Shown here piece after piece: positions 16,848 to 23,264 of a stretch of 64,000 bases of DNA (the first letter of the stretch is position 1; the number at the start of each line of letters is the position of its first letter). The position numbers were made by a program, and so were the translations under genes. The stretch is from Acidiferrimicrobium sp. IK (GTDB lineage: Bacteria > Actinomycetota > Acidimicrobiia > Acidimicrobiales > Palsa-688): NCBI RefSeq assembly GCF_025499425.1, contig NZ_JAIMCB010000009.1:62001-126000 (forward strand), in the 5' to 3' direction. Below the pieces are notes generated by a model, which saw only the letters and a program-made list of their open reading frames with translations, was not told the DNA's origin and searched no databases.

Positions 16848-16853
16848 TATGAT
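16848..16853 (+). promoter_or_regulatory. -10 box of a leaderless toxin-antitoxin transcript
   Basis: TATGAT is followed by exactly six bases and then the GTG start of the Xre-type antitoxin (16860), the spacing at which transcription begins on the start codon. An inverted repeat GTCGTA (16844-16849) / TACGAC (16865-16870) brackets the start and could be the autoregulatory operator. Confidence 0.6.
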
Positions 16854-16859
16854 GGCGAC

Positions 16860-17513
16860 GTGACTACGACAGCGATTGATTGGCGTGGCCTCGCCGACGA
16901 CGTTGGCATTGCCGCCGAGGCGCTGCGCCGGTCGGAGGTCGTCCCGCCCGAGGTCGAGCAGCTGGTTGACGGACTCGGCGACCGGTTGTCTGCGGACCGG
17001 CCGATGCATCTGATCGCTGATCCCTACCTCACGACGTCGTTGTTCGCAGCGGCCTACATGGCCGAGAAGGCGCTGCGCCATGATGACGAGAGGTTGCGGC
17101 GACGGGACCTTCGTGTGGCGCTGGAGCGCGTCCGCCGTGCCCTTCGTGACATCGACTCCAACCGGCCGTTCTCGCCGGAGGTCCCAGTCCGGGATGTCCT
17201 CGCTGCGACCGTCGACGCCCTTTCAGCTTCGCAGGGTGATCTAGCGGCGCTGTTGCGGGTGTCGGTCCGCCAGCTCCAGCGGTGGCTGGCCGACGACGGA
17301 GTGCAGCCCGCCGGGAACGACGAAGCCCGAGTCCGAATCGTCGGTCAGACCGTCAACCAGCTCCGCCACGTGTTCACCGGTCCCGGCGTCCTGGCGTGGT
17401 TCGGGCGAACCCACCCCACACTTCACGAACCCCCCGCAGTGCTGCTGGCCGACCCGGTCCGGTATCCGGAGCTCTTGGCGGCCGCGACGGGGGCTCGCAG
17501 CATGACCGGGTGA
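16860..17513 (+). CDS. Xre/ParS-type antitoxin of a RES toxin
   Basis: A 217-residue protein starting VTTTAIDWRGLADDVG. The middle carries a helix-turn-helix (DALSASQGDLAALLRVSVRQLQRWLADD is the region by position, residues 120-147) followed by a short C-terminal domain ending in HPTLHEPPAVLLADPVRYPELLAAA, where a leucine/proline-rich word like this contacts the toxin in MbcA/ParS-type antitoxins. The N-terminal 100 residues are helical and specific to this subgroup. GTG 16860 is chosen because a TATGAT box lies six bases upstream; the gene would be leaderless. Its stop overlaps the toxin start (GTGA). Confidence 0.8.
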   Translation: MTTTAIDWRGLADDVGIAAEALRRSEVVPPEVEQLVDGLGDRLSADRPMHLIADPYLTTSLFAAAYMAEKALRHDDERLRRRDLRVALERVRRALRDIDSNRPFSPEVPVRDVLAATVDALSASQGDLAALLRVSVRQLQRWLADDGVQPAGNDEARVRIVGQTVNQLRHVFTGPGVLAWFGRTHPTLHEPPAVLLADPVRYPELLAAATGARSMTG

Positions 17514-18118
17514 AGGTGGAGGTCACCGCCTACCGCCACGCCGCCTACGACACCCCGTGGTGGGCGGCGCCGAGCAGCCGCGCCGGCCGGTTTCACCGGG
17601 CCTCCGACGCCACGGTCCAGTACCTAGCACTGCACCCACTAGGACCGGCCGCAGAGGTCCTCCGCCACAACGTCGGCCCCGAGGGTAATCCCGACGATGT
17701 CCGCCTCAACCTGTGGGCAGTCCGCGTCGAGCTTGACGGCGTCCTGACCATTGGCTTCGACCGCTGCCCCGAGTACGCCATCACCCCCGACGAATTGGTC
17801 GGCGACGACTACGGCCCCACGCAGCGTCTGGCCGACACGCTCCGCAACCGTGGCGCAGGCGGTGTGCGGGTGCCCTCTGCAGCCCTGCCTGGGACCGACA
17901 ACCTCGTCCTGTTCGGGCCGCGCCTGCTCATCCCCTACATGGCAGAGCCGACCGACGACATCGACGCGCCCTCCGGCCATCTGACCGATCGAGGCCGACC
18001 TCCCGGCGAGGTCGCGTCGGTGGTCCGGTGGTTCGGGCACCGGCACCAGGGCCTCGAGCAGTGGAGGAGCGAGGGCCGAGTCGAGGCGTTGGAGGATCCC
18101 CGCCCGACTCGCTGGTGA
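17510..18118 (+). CDS. RES-domain toxin
   Basis: A 202-residue protein starting VKVEVTAYRHAAYDTPWW at a GTG that overlaps the antitoxin stop by four bases. The RES fold is seen in the first arginine (YRHA), SSRAGRFHRASDATVQYLALHP with the second arginine and the tyrosine, and the later PSAALPGTDNLVLFG, whose serine is a conserved family residue. RES toxins such as MbcT degrade NAD+ (phosphorolysis or hydrolysis) when free of antitoxin. The 40-residue C-terminal tail (after PYMAEP) is longer than usual. The pair looks intact although its surroundings are decayed. Confidence 0.85.
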   Translation: MKVEVTAYRHAAYDTPWWAAPSSRAGRFHRASDATVQYLALHPLGPAAEVLRHNVGPEGNPDDVRLNLWAVRVELDGVLTIGFDRCPEYAITPDELVGDDYGPTQRLADTLRNRGAGGVRVPSAALPGTDNLVLFGPRLLIPYMAEPTDDIDAPSGHLTDRGRPPGEVASVVRWFGHRHQGLEQWRSEGRVEALEDPRPTRW

Positions 18119-18156
18119 CAAGCCGCCGAGCCCGGTACGGGCGGCCTGATCGGGAG

Positions 18157-18511
18157 CTAGACCCCGGAACGCAGTGCTCCTCCAAGCGCAGCCTCGATGC
18201 GCTCGTTCGCCAATGGCTCGCCACCTTCGAGAGCGCCGGTGTAGGTCGACACCAGGGTCTCGACGCTGTGCCCCATCCGTTTGGCTACGTCGCCGAGCGG
18301 GACACCCACCCGGAGCCATGTCGTCGCCGCAGCGTGGCGGCAGTCGTAGATCCATCACCTGATAGGTCCGACTTGCCGGCTGGTGGCTCGCATTGCCTCG
18401 ATGAACTGCGCCATCGTGGCCGGCGATGGGAGGTTGCGGATCGAGACCGCCCTCCGGACGCGGGGCAGATTTGCGGGTCGACCGGCCCCGGGGTGCCGGT
18501 GGCCATGGATC
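18157..18511 (-). pseudogene. Truncated, frameshifted tyrosine integrase remnant
   Basis: Read on the minus strand, the stretch begins with DPWPPAPRGRS, the hinge also present in the intact integrase at 14325-15743. It continues with AVSIRNLPSPATMAQF, then in the next frame SRTYQVM, and after a deletion YDCRHAAATTWLRVGVPLGD, AKRMGHSVETLVSTYTGALE, ending with a stop at 18157. The N-terminal half, the region with the catalytic arginine and much of the catalytic core are missing, and at least one frameshift is present. It is not functional. Its place beside the second tRNA-Arg remnant marks the end of an older insertion. Confidence 0.85.
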
Positions 18512-18513
18512 GG

Positions 18514-18544
18514 TGCGGAGGTTCGAATCCTCCCCGGGGCACCA
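18514..18544 (+). repeat. Second copy of the tRNA-Arg 3' end (attachment site)
   Basis: This 31-bp segment (T arm, acceptor strand and CCA) matches 15808-15838 at 30 of 31 positions; the difference is C for G in the acceptor strand. The anticodon arm is not present. It is the right boundary of the accessory region; chromosomal genes follow. Confidence 0.85.
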
Positions 18545-18556
18545 CCACCAAGCGGA

Positions 18557-18586
18557 CCCTGACCAGCACATAGGTGCAGGTCAGGG
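18557..18586 (+). terminator. Hairpin after the second tRNA remnant
   Basis: CCCTGACC and GGTCAGGG stems with a 14-base loop duplicate the hairpin at 15849-15877. The shared similarity thus extends beyond the tRNA, through its terminator. It also lies 17 bp beyond the 3' end of the convergent TetR gene. Confidence 0.6.
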
Positions 18587-18603
18587 TCTGGTGGCGTTAG
18601 ACC

Positions 18604-19341
18604 TCACGACGCCCGGTTGGGTCGCTCCGGCAGCATCGACGCCAACCCGTCGAGCACCAGCTCCAGCCCCCGGCGAAACGCGGTCTCCAGCCGATCGGGG
18701 TCGTGGGGGGCTTCGGCGTCGATGATCACCCGGCTGAGCAGCGGGTACCGGCCGCTTTCGACCAGCTCGCGGACGTAGGGGGCTTGCTGGCGCATCCACG
18801 CGTCGTTGTCCAGCCCCGATCGACGTATCGCGTCCCGGTCGCCGATCTCCTCGAGGGCTCGGCCGCGGGTGAAAGCGTCGACCGTCTCGACCATCGTCAG
18901 CATGTCGTCGATGCCGACGCCGAGCCCGTCGAGGCCGCGCAGCACCCGCTCGAAGGTCGCCGCAGTGTTGGGCCCGAGGCTGGTGCGCCCTGCGCCCTCG
19001 ACGACCATCCACGGGTGCTTTTGGATCATGGCCCGAAGCGCCCGGGCGTAGGACCGTAGGTGGGAGCGCCAGTCGCGCCCGGCGCGGATCCGCATGTCGG
19101 AGCCCATCACGGCGTCGGCCATCAACTCGATCAGCTCGTCTTTGCTCTCGACGTAACGGTAGAGGGACGCGGCGCCGACTCCGAGATCGGCTGCGAGGCC
19201 CCGCATGGACAGGTCCTCGAGGCCCTCGGCGTCGGCCAGCCGGACGGCAGCCGCCGCGATCTCCTGGCGGGTGAGCGACGGCGCGGGGCCGCGAGACGCT
19301 CGCGCCGGGCGGTTCCAGATCACCTCGGGCACAGAAGTCAT
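18604..19341 (-). CDS. TetR/AcrR-family repressor
   Basis: A 245-residue regulator starting MTSVPEVIWNRPARASRGP. The N-terminal TetR helix-turn-helix is clear (SLTRQEIAAAAVRLADAEGL, MRGLAADLGVGAASLYRYV, residues 23-70), followed by an all-helical ligand-binding domain of the Tn10 TetR/TetR_C type (AMIQKHPWMV, FERVLRGLDGLG). It is divergent from an MFS exporter gene 83 bp away and almost certainly controls it. ATG 19341 is preferred because a TACAGT box lies seven bases upstream. Two 19-bp direct repeats in the intergenic region are likely operators. Confidence 0.9.
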   Translation of the reverse strand: MTSVPEVIWNRPARASRGPAPSLTRQEIAAAAVRLADAEGLEDLSMRGLAADLGVGAASLYRYVESKDELIELMADAVMGSDMRIRAGRDWRSHLRSYARALRAMIQKHPWMVVEGAGRTSLGPNTAATFERVLRGLDGLGVGIDDMLTMVETVDAFTRGRALEEIGDRDAIRRSGLDNDAWMRQQAPYVRELVESGRYPLLSRVIIDAEAPHDPDRLETAFRRGLELVLDGLASMLPERPNRAS

Positions 19342-19401
19342 TGCGAACACTGTACCCAGTCGTGTACCGTCTTCACCATAACTGCGAACGCTGTACTCAG
19401 T
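19342..19401. promoter_or_regulatory. Divergent promoter with two 19-bp direct repeats
   Basis: TGCGAACACTGTACCCAGT (19342-19360) and TGCGAACGCTGTACTCAGT (19383-19401) differ at two positions and lie between the TetR and MFS genes. The first copy contains the likely -10 box of the tetR gene (TACAGT on the minus strand). They are the best candidates for the repressor's binding sites. Confidence 0.65.
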
Positions 19402-19424
19402 AACAGCCCGGAGAGGAGACATTC

Positions 19425-20858
19425 GTGACCGCAGGCACATCGCCCCCCGTACCGATCGCCGTGGCCGAGGGTCGCGTCGCGCTCCGATGGGTCATCTTCG
19501 CCGTCGTCCTCGCGGCCAACGTCATGGACCTGATGGACGCCACCATCGTCAACGTTGCCGGCCCCTCCATCCGTTCGGCTCTCGGTGGCAGCCCGTCGAC
19601 GTTGCAGTGGCTACCCGCCGGGTACACGCTGGCGCTGGCCGTCCTCCTGATCACCAGCGGCAGGCTCGGCGACATGTTCGGCCGGCGGCGGATGTTCCTC
19701 GTCGGTTCTGCCGGCTTCACCTTCTTCTCGGCCGCCTGCGCGGCTGCGCCGTCGATGGGCGTCCTGATCGGCCTGCGCGTCCTGCAAGGGGCGTTCGGGG
19801 CGATGATGATCCCGCAGGGTTTCGGCATGCTGAAGGAATCCTTCGCGGAGGATGAGATGGCGAAGGTCTTCGGCGCCTTCGGTCCGACGATGGGGCTGTC
19901 GATGCTCGCGGCGCCGATCCTCGCCGGCGGCTTGATCGAGGCCAACCTGTGGGGCACCGGCTGGCGACTGCTGTTTCTCATCAACGTCCCGATCGGCGTG
20001 GCTACCTTCGCCGGCGGGGTGCGGGTCCTGCCCCGCACCGTCACCCACCCCGGCATCGGCCTCGACGTCCTTGGCACCGCGCTGGTCGGCATGGCCCTGA
20101 CCGCCCTGATCTACCCCCTCATCGAGGGTCGCTCCGACGGGTGGCCGGCGTGGACCTTCGTCATGCTCGCCGCCGGCGTGGTCCTGCTCGGAGGCTTCGT
20201 GCTCTCGGGCCGCCGTCGCGGCATCGACCCGCTGATCCAGCCGTCGCTGCTGACCAACCGGTCCTACACCAGCGGCGTGCTCGTCGCGCTGGCGTTCTTC
20301 GGGACCTTTGCCGGGCTGCTCCTCTGCGTTTCCGTTTTCGTCCAACTCGGCGAAGGATTCTCGCCGATCCGGGCCGGCCTGACCCTGCTCCCGATGGTGG
20401 TCGGGATGATCGCCGGGATGGCGGGCGGGTTGGCGCTCGTCAAGCCGCTCGGCCGGCGCGTCCTGCACCTGGGGATCGCGGTGGTCGCCGCCGGCACCGT
20501 CACCTTGGCCGTCACGATGTCAGGGCTGCACCACGCGTCGATCCGGGACCTGGCCCCGGCGCTGGTGCTCATCGGGCTCGGCTTCGGCGGGAGCACCGGG
20601 CAGCTGTTCGAGTTCCTGCTCGCCGGGGTCAGCATGGACGAGGTCGGCTCGGCGTCCGGTGTCCTCGAGGCGGTGCAGCAGTTCTCCAGCGCGGCGGGCG
20701 TCGCAGCCCTCGGCACGGTGTTCTTTGGCGCCTACGCCCACCACGTCCCCACCCATGCCCTCGCGCTCACCGCGTGGGCCTGCCTCGTCCCGATCGCAGC
20801 CACGTTCGGACTGGTGTTCATGCTCCCGGAGCGACCCCTCGAATCGACGGTCACATGA
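19425..20858 (+). CDS. MFS drug exporter, DHA2 family (14 TM)
   Basis: A 477-residue membrane protein starting at GTG 19425 behind GGAGAGGAG. It has MFS motif A (SGRLGDMFGRRRMF, about residue 80), an early membrane motif LMDATIVNVAGPSI typical of EmrB/QacA proton-driven exporters, and motif C-like GPTMGLSMLAAPILAGGL. Fourteen hydrophobic segments can be counted. It would export hydrophobic compounds from the cytoplasmic membrane. The divergent TetR repressor suggests induction by its substrate. It lies just outside the tRNA-flanked accessory region. Confidence 0.9.
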   Translation: MTAGTSPPVPIAVAEGRVALRWVIFAVVLAANVMDLMDATIVNVAGPSIRSALGGSPSTLQWLPAGYTLALAVLLITSGRLGDMFGRRRMFLVGSAGFTFFSAACAAAPSMGVLIGLRVLQGAFGAMMIPQGFGMLKESFAEDEMAKVFGAFGPTMGLSMLAAPILAGGLIEANLWGTGWRLLFLINVPIGVATFAGGVRVLPRTVTHPGIGLDVLGTALVGMALTALIYPLIEGRSDGWPAWTFVMLAAGVVLLGGFVLSGRRRGIDPLIQPSLLTNRSYTSGVLVALAFFGTFAGLLLCVSVFVQLGEGFSPIRAGLTLLPMVVGMIAGMAGGLALVKPLGRRVLHLGIAVVAAGTVTLAVTMSGLHHASIRDLAPALVLIGLGFGGSTGQLFEFLLAGVSMDEVGSASGVLEAVQQFSSAAGVAALGTVFFGAYAHHVPTHALALTAWACLVPIAATFGLVFMLPERPLESTVT

Positions 20859-21001
20859 CCGGTCGGGCCGCCCCGCCCTGACGGGCATCGGGGCAGTCCC
20901 TTATGTTCTGGCTGACGATGACCGATTGCTTCGGTGAGTTAGCCACGGCATCGCTCGGGTACTGGTACCGCCGGCGCCACTGACCCGCGGAGACGCGACC
21001 C

Positions 21002-22015
21002 ATGCACACAACCCACGCCGCGGCGACCGTGTCCGCCGACAGGCTCAGCGGCGCGACCCTCCCCCGGGTCGTAGCGGCCTGGCAGCGCCCCTCCGCTCGG
21101 CGGAAGCTGCAGGTGGCGCTGGGGGTGGCCTGGCTAGTCGACGCCGCCCTCCAGTACCAGCCCTCCATGTTCGCCCGGGCCTTCGTCACCGACACCATCG
21201 AACCCACCGCCAGCGGTGCGCCGTGGGTCGTGGCCCACCCGACCCTGTGGGCGTCGCACCTCATGATCCACCACATCGCGGTCTACAACAGCGTCTTCGC
21301 CACCGTGCAGCTGGTCATCGCCCTGGCGATCTTCCACCGGCCGCTGGTCCGATTCGGGCTCGGGCTGTCGGTCGCGTGGGGCCTAGGGGTGTGGTGGCTG
21401 GCCGAGGGCATCGGTGGGATCTTCGACAACGCGTCCCCGCTCACGGGGGCCCCCGGAGCGGTGCTGCTCTACGTCGTGGTCGCGCTGCTCGTGTGGCCGC
21501 GCCCGGCCGGGGGCGCCGAGCCCGGCGCGTCGGTCGCGGAGCAGGGGGCGCTCGGGGCGCGTCCCTCGAGGCTGGCGTGGAGCGCCCTGTGGGCCGGTTT
21601 CGTCCTGCTCGTGCTGGAGCGAACCAATCGGGCGCCCTCGGCCGTCCATGACCTGATCCTCGGCGGCGAGCGCGGGGAGCCGGCGTGGATCAAGGCGATC
21701 GACCGGGTACTCGCCGCGCTGGCCGCCCACCACGGCAACGAGATCTCGATCGGGCTGGCCGTCGCGTTCGCGGCGGTCGGGCTGTCGGTTTGGGACCGGC
21801 GCACCGCCCGCGCCGGGGTGCTGGTGGCCGCCGCGCTCGGGTTGGTCATCTGGCTGGTCGAGGACCTCGGCGCCATCGCCACCGGTGCGGGGACCGATCT
21901 CAATTCCGGGCCGCTCCTGATCCTCCTGGCAGCCTGCTTTTGGCCCCTGCCGGAGGCGGCAGGTCAGCTGCCTCCGCGTGATCCCGGCGCCGGAGGCCCG
22001 TCCACGCCTAGATAG
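21002..22015 (+). CDS. Multi-pass membrane protein of unknown function
   Basis: A 337-residue protein with about eight hydrophobic segments, starting at ATG 21002 with GGAG nine bases upstream. After a basic N-terminus (RRKLQVALGVAWLVDAALQYQP) comes a histidine-rich stretch SHLMIHHIAVYNSVFATVQ near residue 85, and a second similar block (AAHHGNEISIGLAVAFA) near 245, so the protein may be two related halves. Homologues with the LVDAALQYQP-type first helix are common in actinobacteria without assigned function, as far as I know. Its 3' end overlaps the convergent SRPBCC gene by 52 bp. Confidence 0.7.
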   Translation: MHTTHAAATVSADRLSGATLPRVVAAWQRPSARRKLQVALGVAWLVDAALQYQPSMFARAFVTDTIEPTASGAPWVVAHPTLWASHLMIHHIAVYNSVFATVQLVIALAIFHRPLVRFGLGLSVAWGLGVWWLAEGIGGIFDNASPLTGAPGAVLLYVVVALLVWPRPAGGAEPGASVAEQGALGARPSRLAWSALWAGFVLLVLERTNRAPSAVHDLILGGERGEPAWIKAIDRVLAALAAHHGNEISIGLAVAFAAVGLSVWDRRTARAGVLVAAALGLVIWLVEDLGAIATGAGTDLNSGPLLILLAACFWPLPEAAGQLPPRDPGAGGPSTPR

Positions 22016-22467
22016 GCATAGAGGTTCTCAGCGAACTTCTGGCCGGCGCGAGCCATCATCGTGGCCATCACCCCTTCGACTGCGCGTCGCGACACCGACG
22101 GCAACGGCAGCTCGATGTGCAAGGTGAGGTGGACCGAGAGATGGGTGCCGCCGCCGGGGAGATCGGAGAGGGTGTAGGTCCCCTGGGCGCCGGCCCGCTC
22201 CCGCGACCCCGGCGGCGGGCGGTGCTCGTAAGTCAGGCGGCGGCCCTCGTCGAAGGTCATCTCCTCGGTGAACGACGGGACGACCCGGGCGCCCAGCGCG
22301 GCGATCGGCTTCAGCTGCCAGCACCAGCGATCACCGTCGGCGGAGATCCGGTCGATCACCGGCGTCAGCTCGGCGAGCCGGTCGGGGGAGGTCACGACGT
22401 CCCAGATCTTCTCTCGCGGGGCCGGGACGTCGGCTTCCGACACGTTGGTCGACTCGAACCTTGCCAT
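21964..22467 (-). CDS. SRPBCC (START/polyketide-cyclase-like) family protein
   Basis: A 167-residue protein reading MARFESTNVSEADVPAPREK, then IWDVVTSPDRLAELTPVIDRI, the standard opening of the helix-grip SRPBCC fold. Later strands LTYEHRPPPGSRE and GTHLSVHLTLHIELPLP and the long C-terminal helix (AVEGVMATMMARAGQKFAENL) complete it. Such proteins bind hydrophobic ligands; the ligand here is unknown. The start could also be ATG 22476 (MGWMARF). The 3' end overlaps the convergent membrane-protein gene, and it is divergent from the lipoprotein gene. Confidence 0.82.
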   Translation of the reverse strand: MARFESTNVSEADVPAPREKIWDVVTSPDRLAELTPVIDRISADGDRWCWQLKPIAALGARVVPSFTEEMTFDEGRRLTYEHRPPPGSRERAGAQGTYTLSDLPGGGTHLSVHLTLHIELPLPSVSRRAVEGVMATMMARAGQKFAENLYAYLGVDGPPAPGSRGGS

Positions 22468-22565
22468 CCACCCCATGTACCCCGTTGCGGCCGGTCCCAC
22501 CGCCTCGGCCGCCGGCGCCGGCTTCACCCGCACCTCGCCTGGCCCTATCGGTAGTGTCGGGTCCG

Positions 22566-23264
22566 ATGCCGCCCCGGAGACGACTCGTGTTCACCCTCTG
22601 CGCCGCGGCCTGCGTCGCCGTGGCCGGATGCGGCGGCTCGACGGCGTCGCCCGCGTCGAGCAACCCCCGGACCCTGCTGAGCGACGCCAAGGCGGTCCTC
22701 GACCGCAGCCCGTCCGTGCACTTCGTGCTGACCAGCGCCGGCGCGACCGGGTCGGGGACGATCATCACCGGCGGCAGCGGCGACATCGCCCGTCCCGACA
22801 CCATGCAGGGACAGTTCACCGTCGAGCAGTCCGGGTTCTCCGCGTCGATCGGCATCCTCGCCAAAGGCGCCCAGTTCTACGCCAAGCTGCCGTTCTCCTC
22901 GCGCTACACCGCGACCAACCCGGCGACCTACGGGGTGGGCAACCCGGCGCAGCTGATCTCCCCCACCAGCGGGCTGAGCAGCCTGCTGCTGGTGATCAGC
23001 CAACCCCGCCTGGGGCCGACGACACGCATCGGCTCCGAGGTCGTCGACCAGGTGGAGGGCACCGTGCCAGGCAGCGCGGTGCCGGTGCTGCCCGACGCCA
23101 ACCGCTCCGTGCCCGTCGCGGTCACCGCCGCGATCGTCCCGAGCAGCCACCAGCTTCGGCGCATCACCCTGCAAGGGCCCTTCACCTCCGCCGCGCAGTC
23201 CACCTACACCGTGGTGCTGTCCAACTACGGCGAAGCGGTGCACGTGACGCTTCCTGGTGGATGA
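22566..23264 (+). CDS. lprG: LppX/LprG-family lipoprotein
   Basis: A 232-residue lipoprotein starting MPPRRRLVFTLCAAACVAVAG with lipobox VAGC at about residues 19-22, so it is anchored outside the membrane. The mature part matches the LppX/LprAFG fold: TLLSDAKAVLDRSPSVHFVLT, then GSGDIARPDTMQGQFTV, and the VVDQVEGTVPGSAVPV region. This fold has a hydrophobic cavity that carries triacylated lipids in mycobacteria (LprG, LppX). The next gene is an MFS transporter starting inside its last codons, the same order as lprG-p55 (Rv1411c-Rv1410c). By analogy it would hand lipids from the transporter to the envelope; substrate here is inference. Confidence 0.85.
   Translation: MPPRRRLVFTLCAAACVAVAGCGGSTASPASSNPRTLLSDAKAVLDRSPSVHFVLTSAGATGSGTIITGGSGDIARPDTMQGQFTVEQSGFSASIGILAKGAQFYAKLPFSSRYTATNPATYGVGNPAQLISPTSGLSSLLLVISQPRLGPTTRIGSEVVDQVEGTVPGSAVPVLPDANRSVPVAVTAAIVPSSHQLRRITLQGPFTSAAQSTYTVVLSNYGEAVHVTLPGG

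Larger units (their letters stand above)
15839..18544. mobile_element. Decayed second element between two tRNA-Arg attachment sites
   Basis: This 2.7-kb stretch lies between two direct copies of the tRNA-Arg 3' end. It carries a collapsed VapBC remnant, a DinB gene, an Xre/RES toxin-antitoxin pair and, at its right end beside the second copy, a truncated frameshifted integrase. The gene order (integrase on the minus strand next to the attachment site on its right) repeats that of the element to the left. It is best read as an older tandem insertion that has lost most of its content. Confidence 0.65.

Noticed and set aside
17639-18571. 310-codon minus-strand gene over the RES toxin
   Set aside because: The part over 17639-18118 is antisense to the RES gene, and the rest is a frameshifted piece of the integrase remnant.
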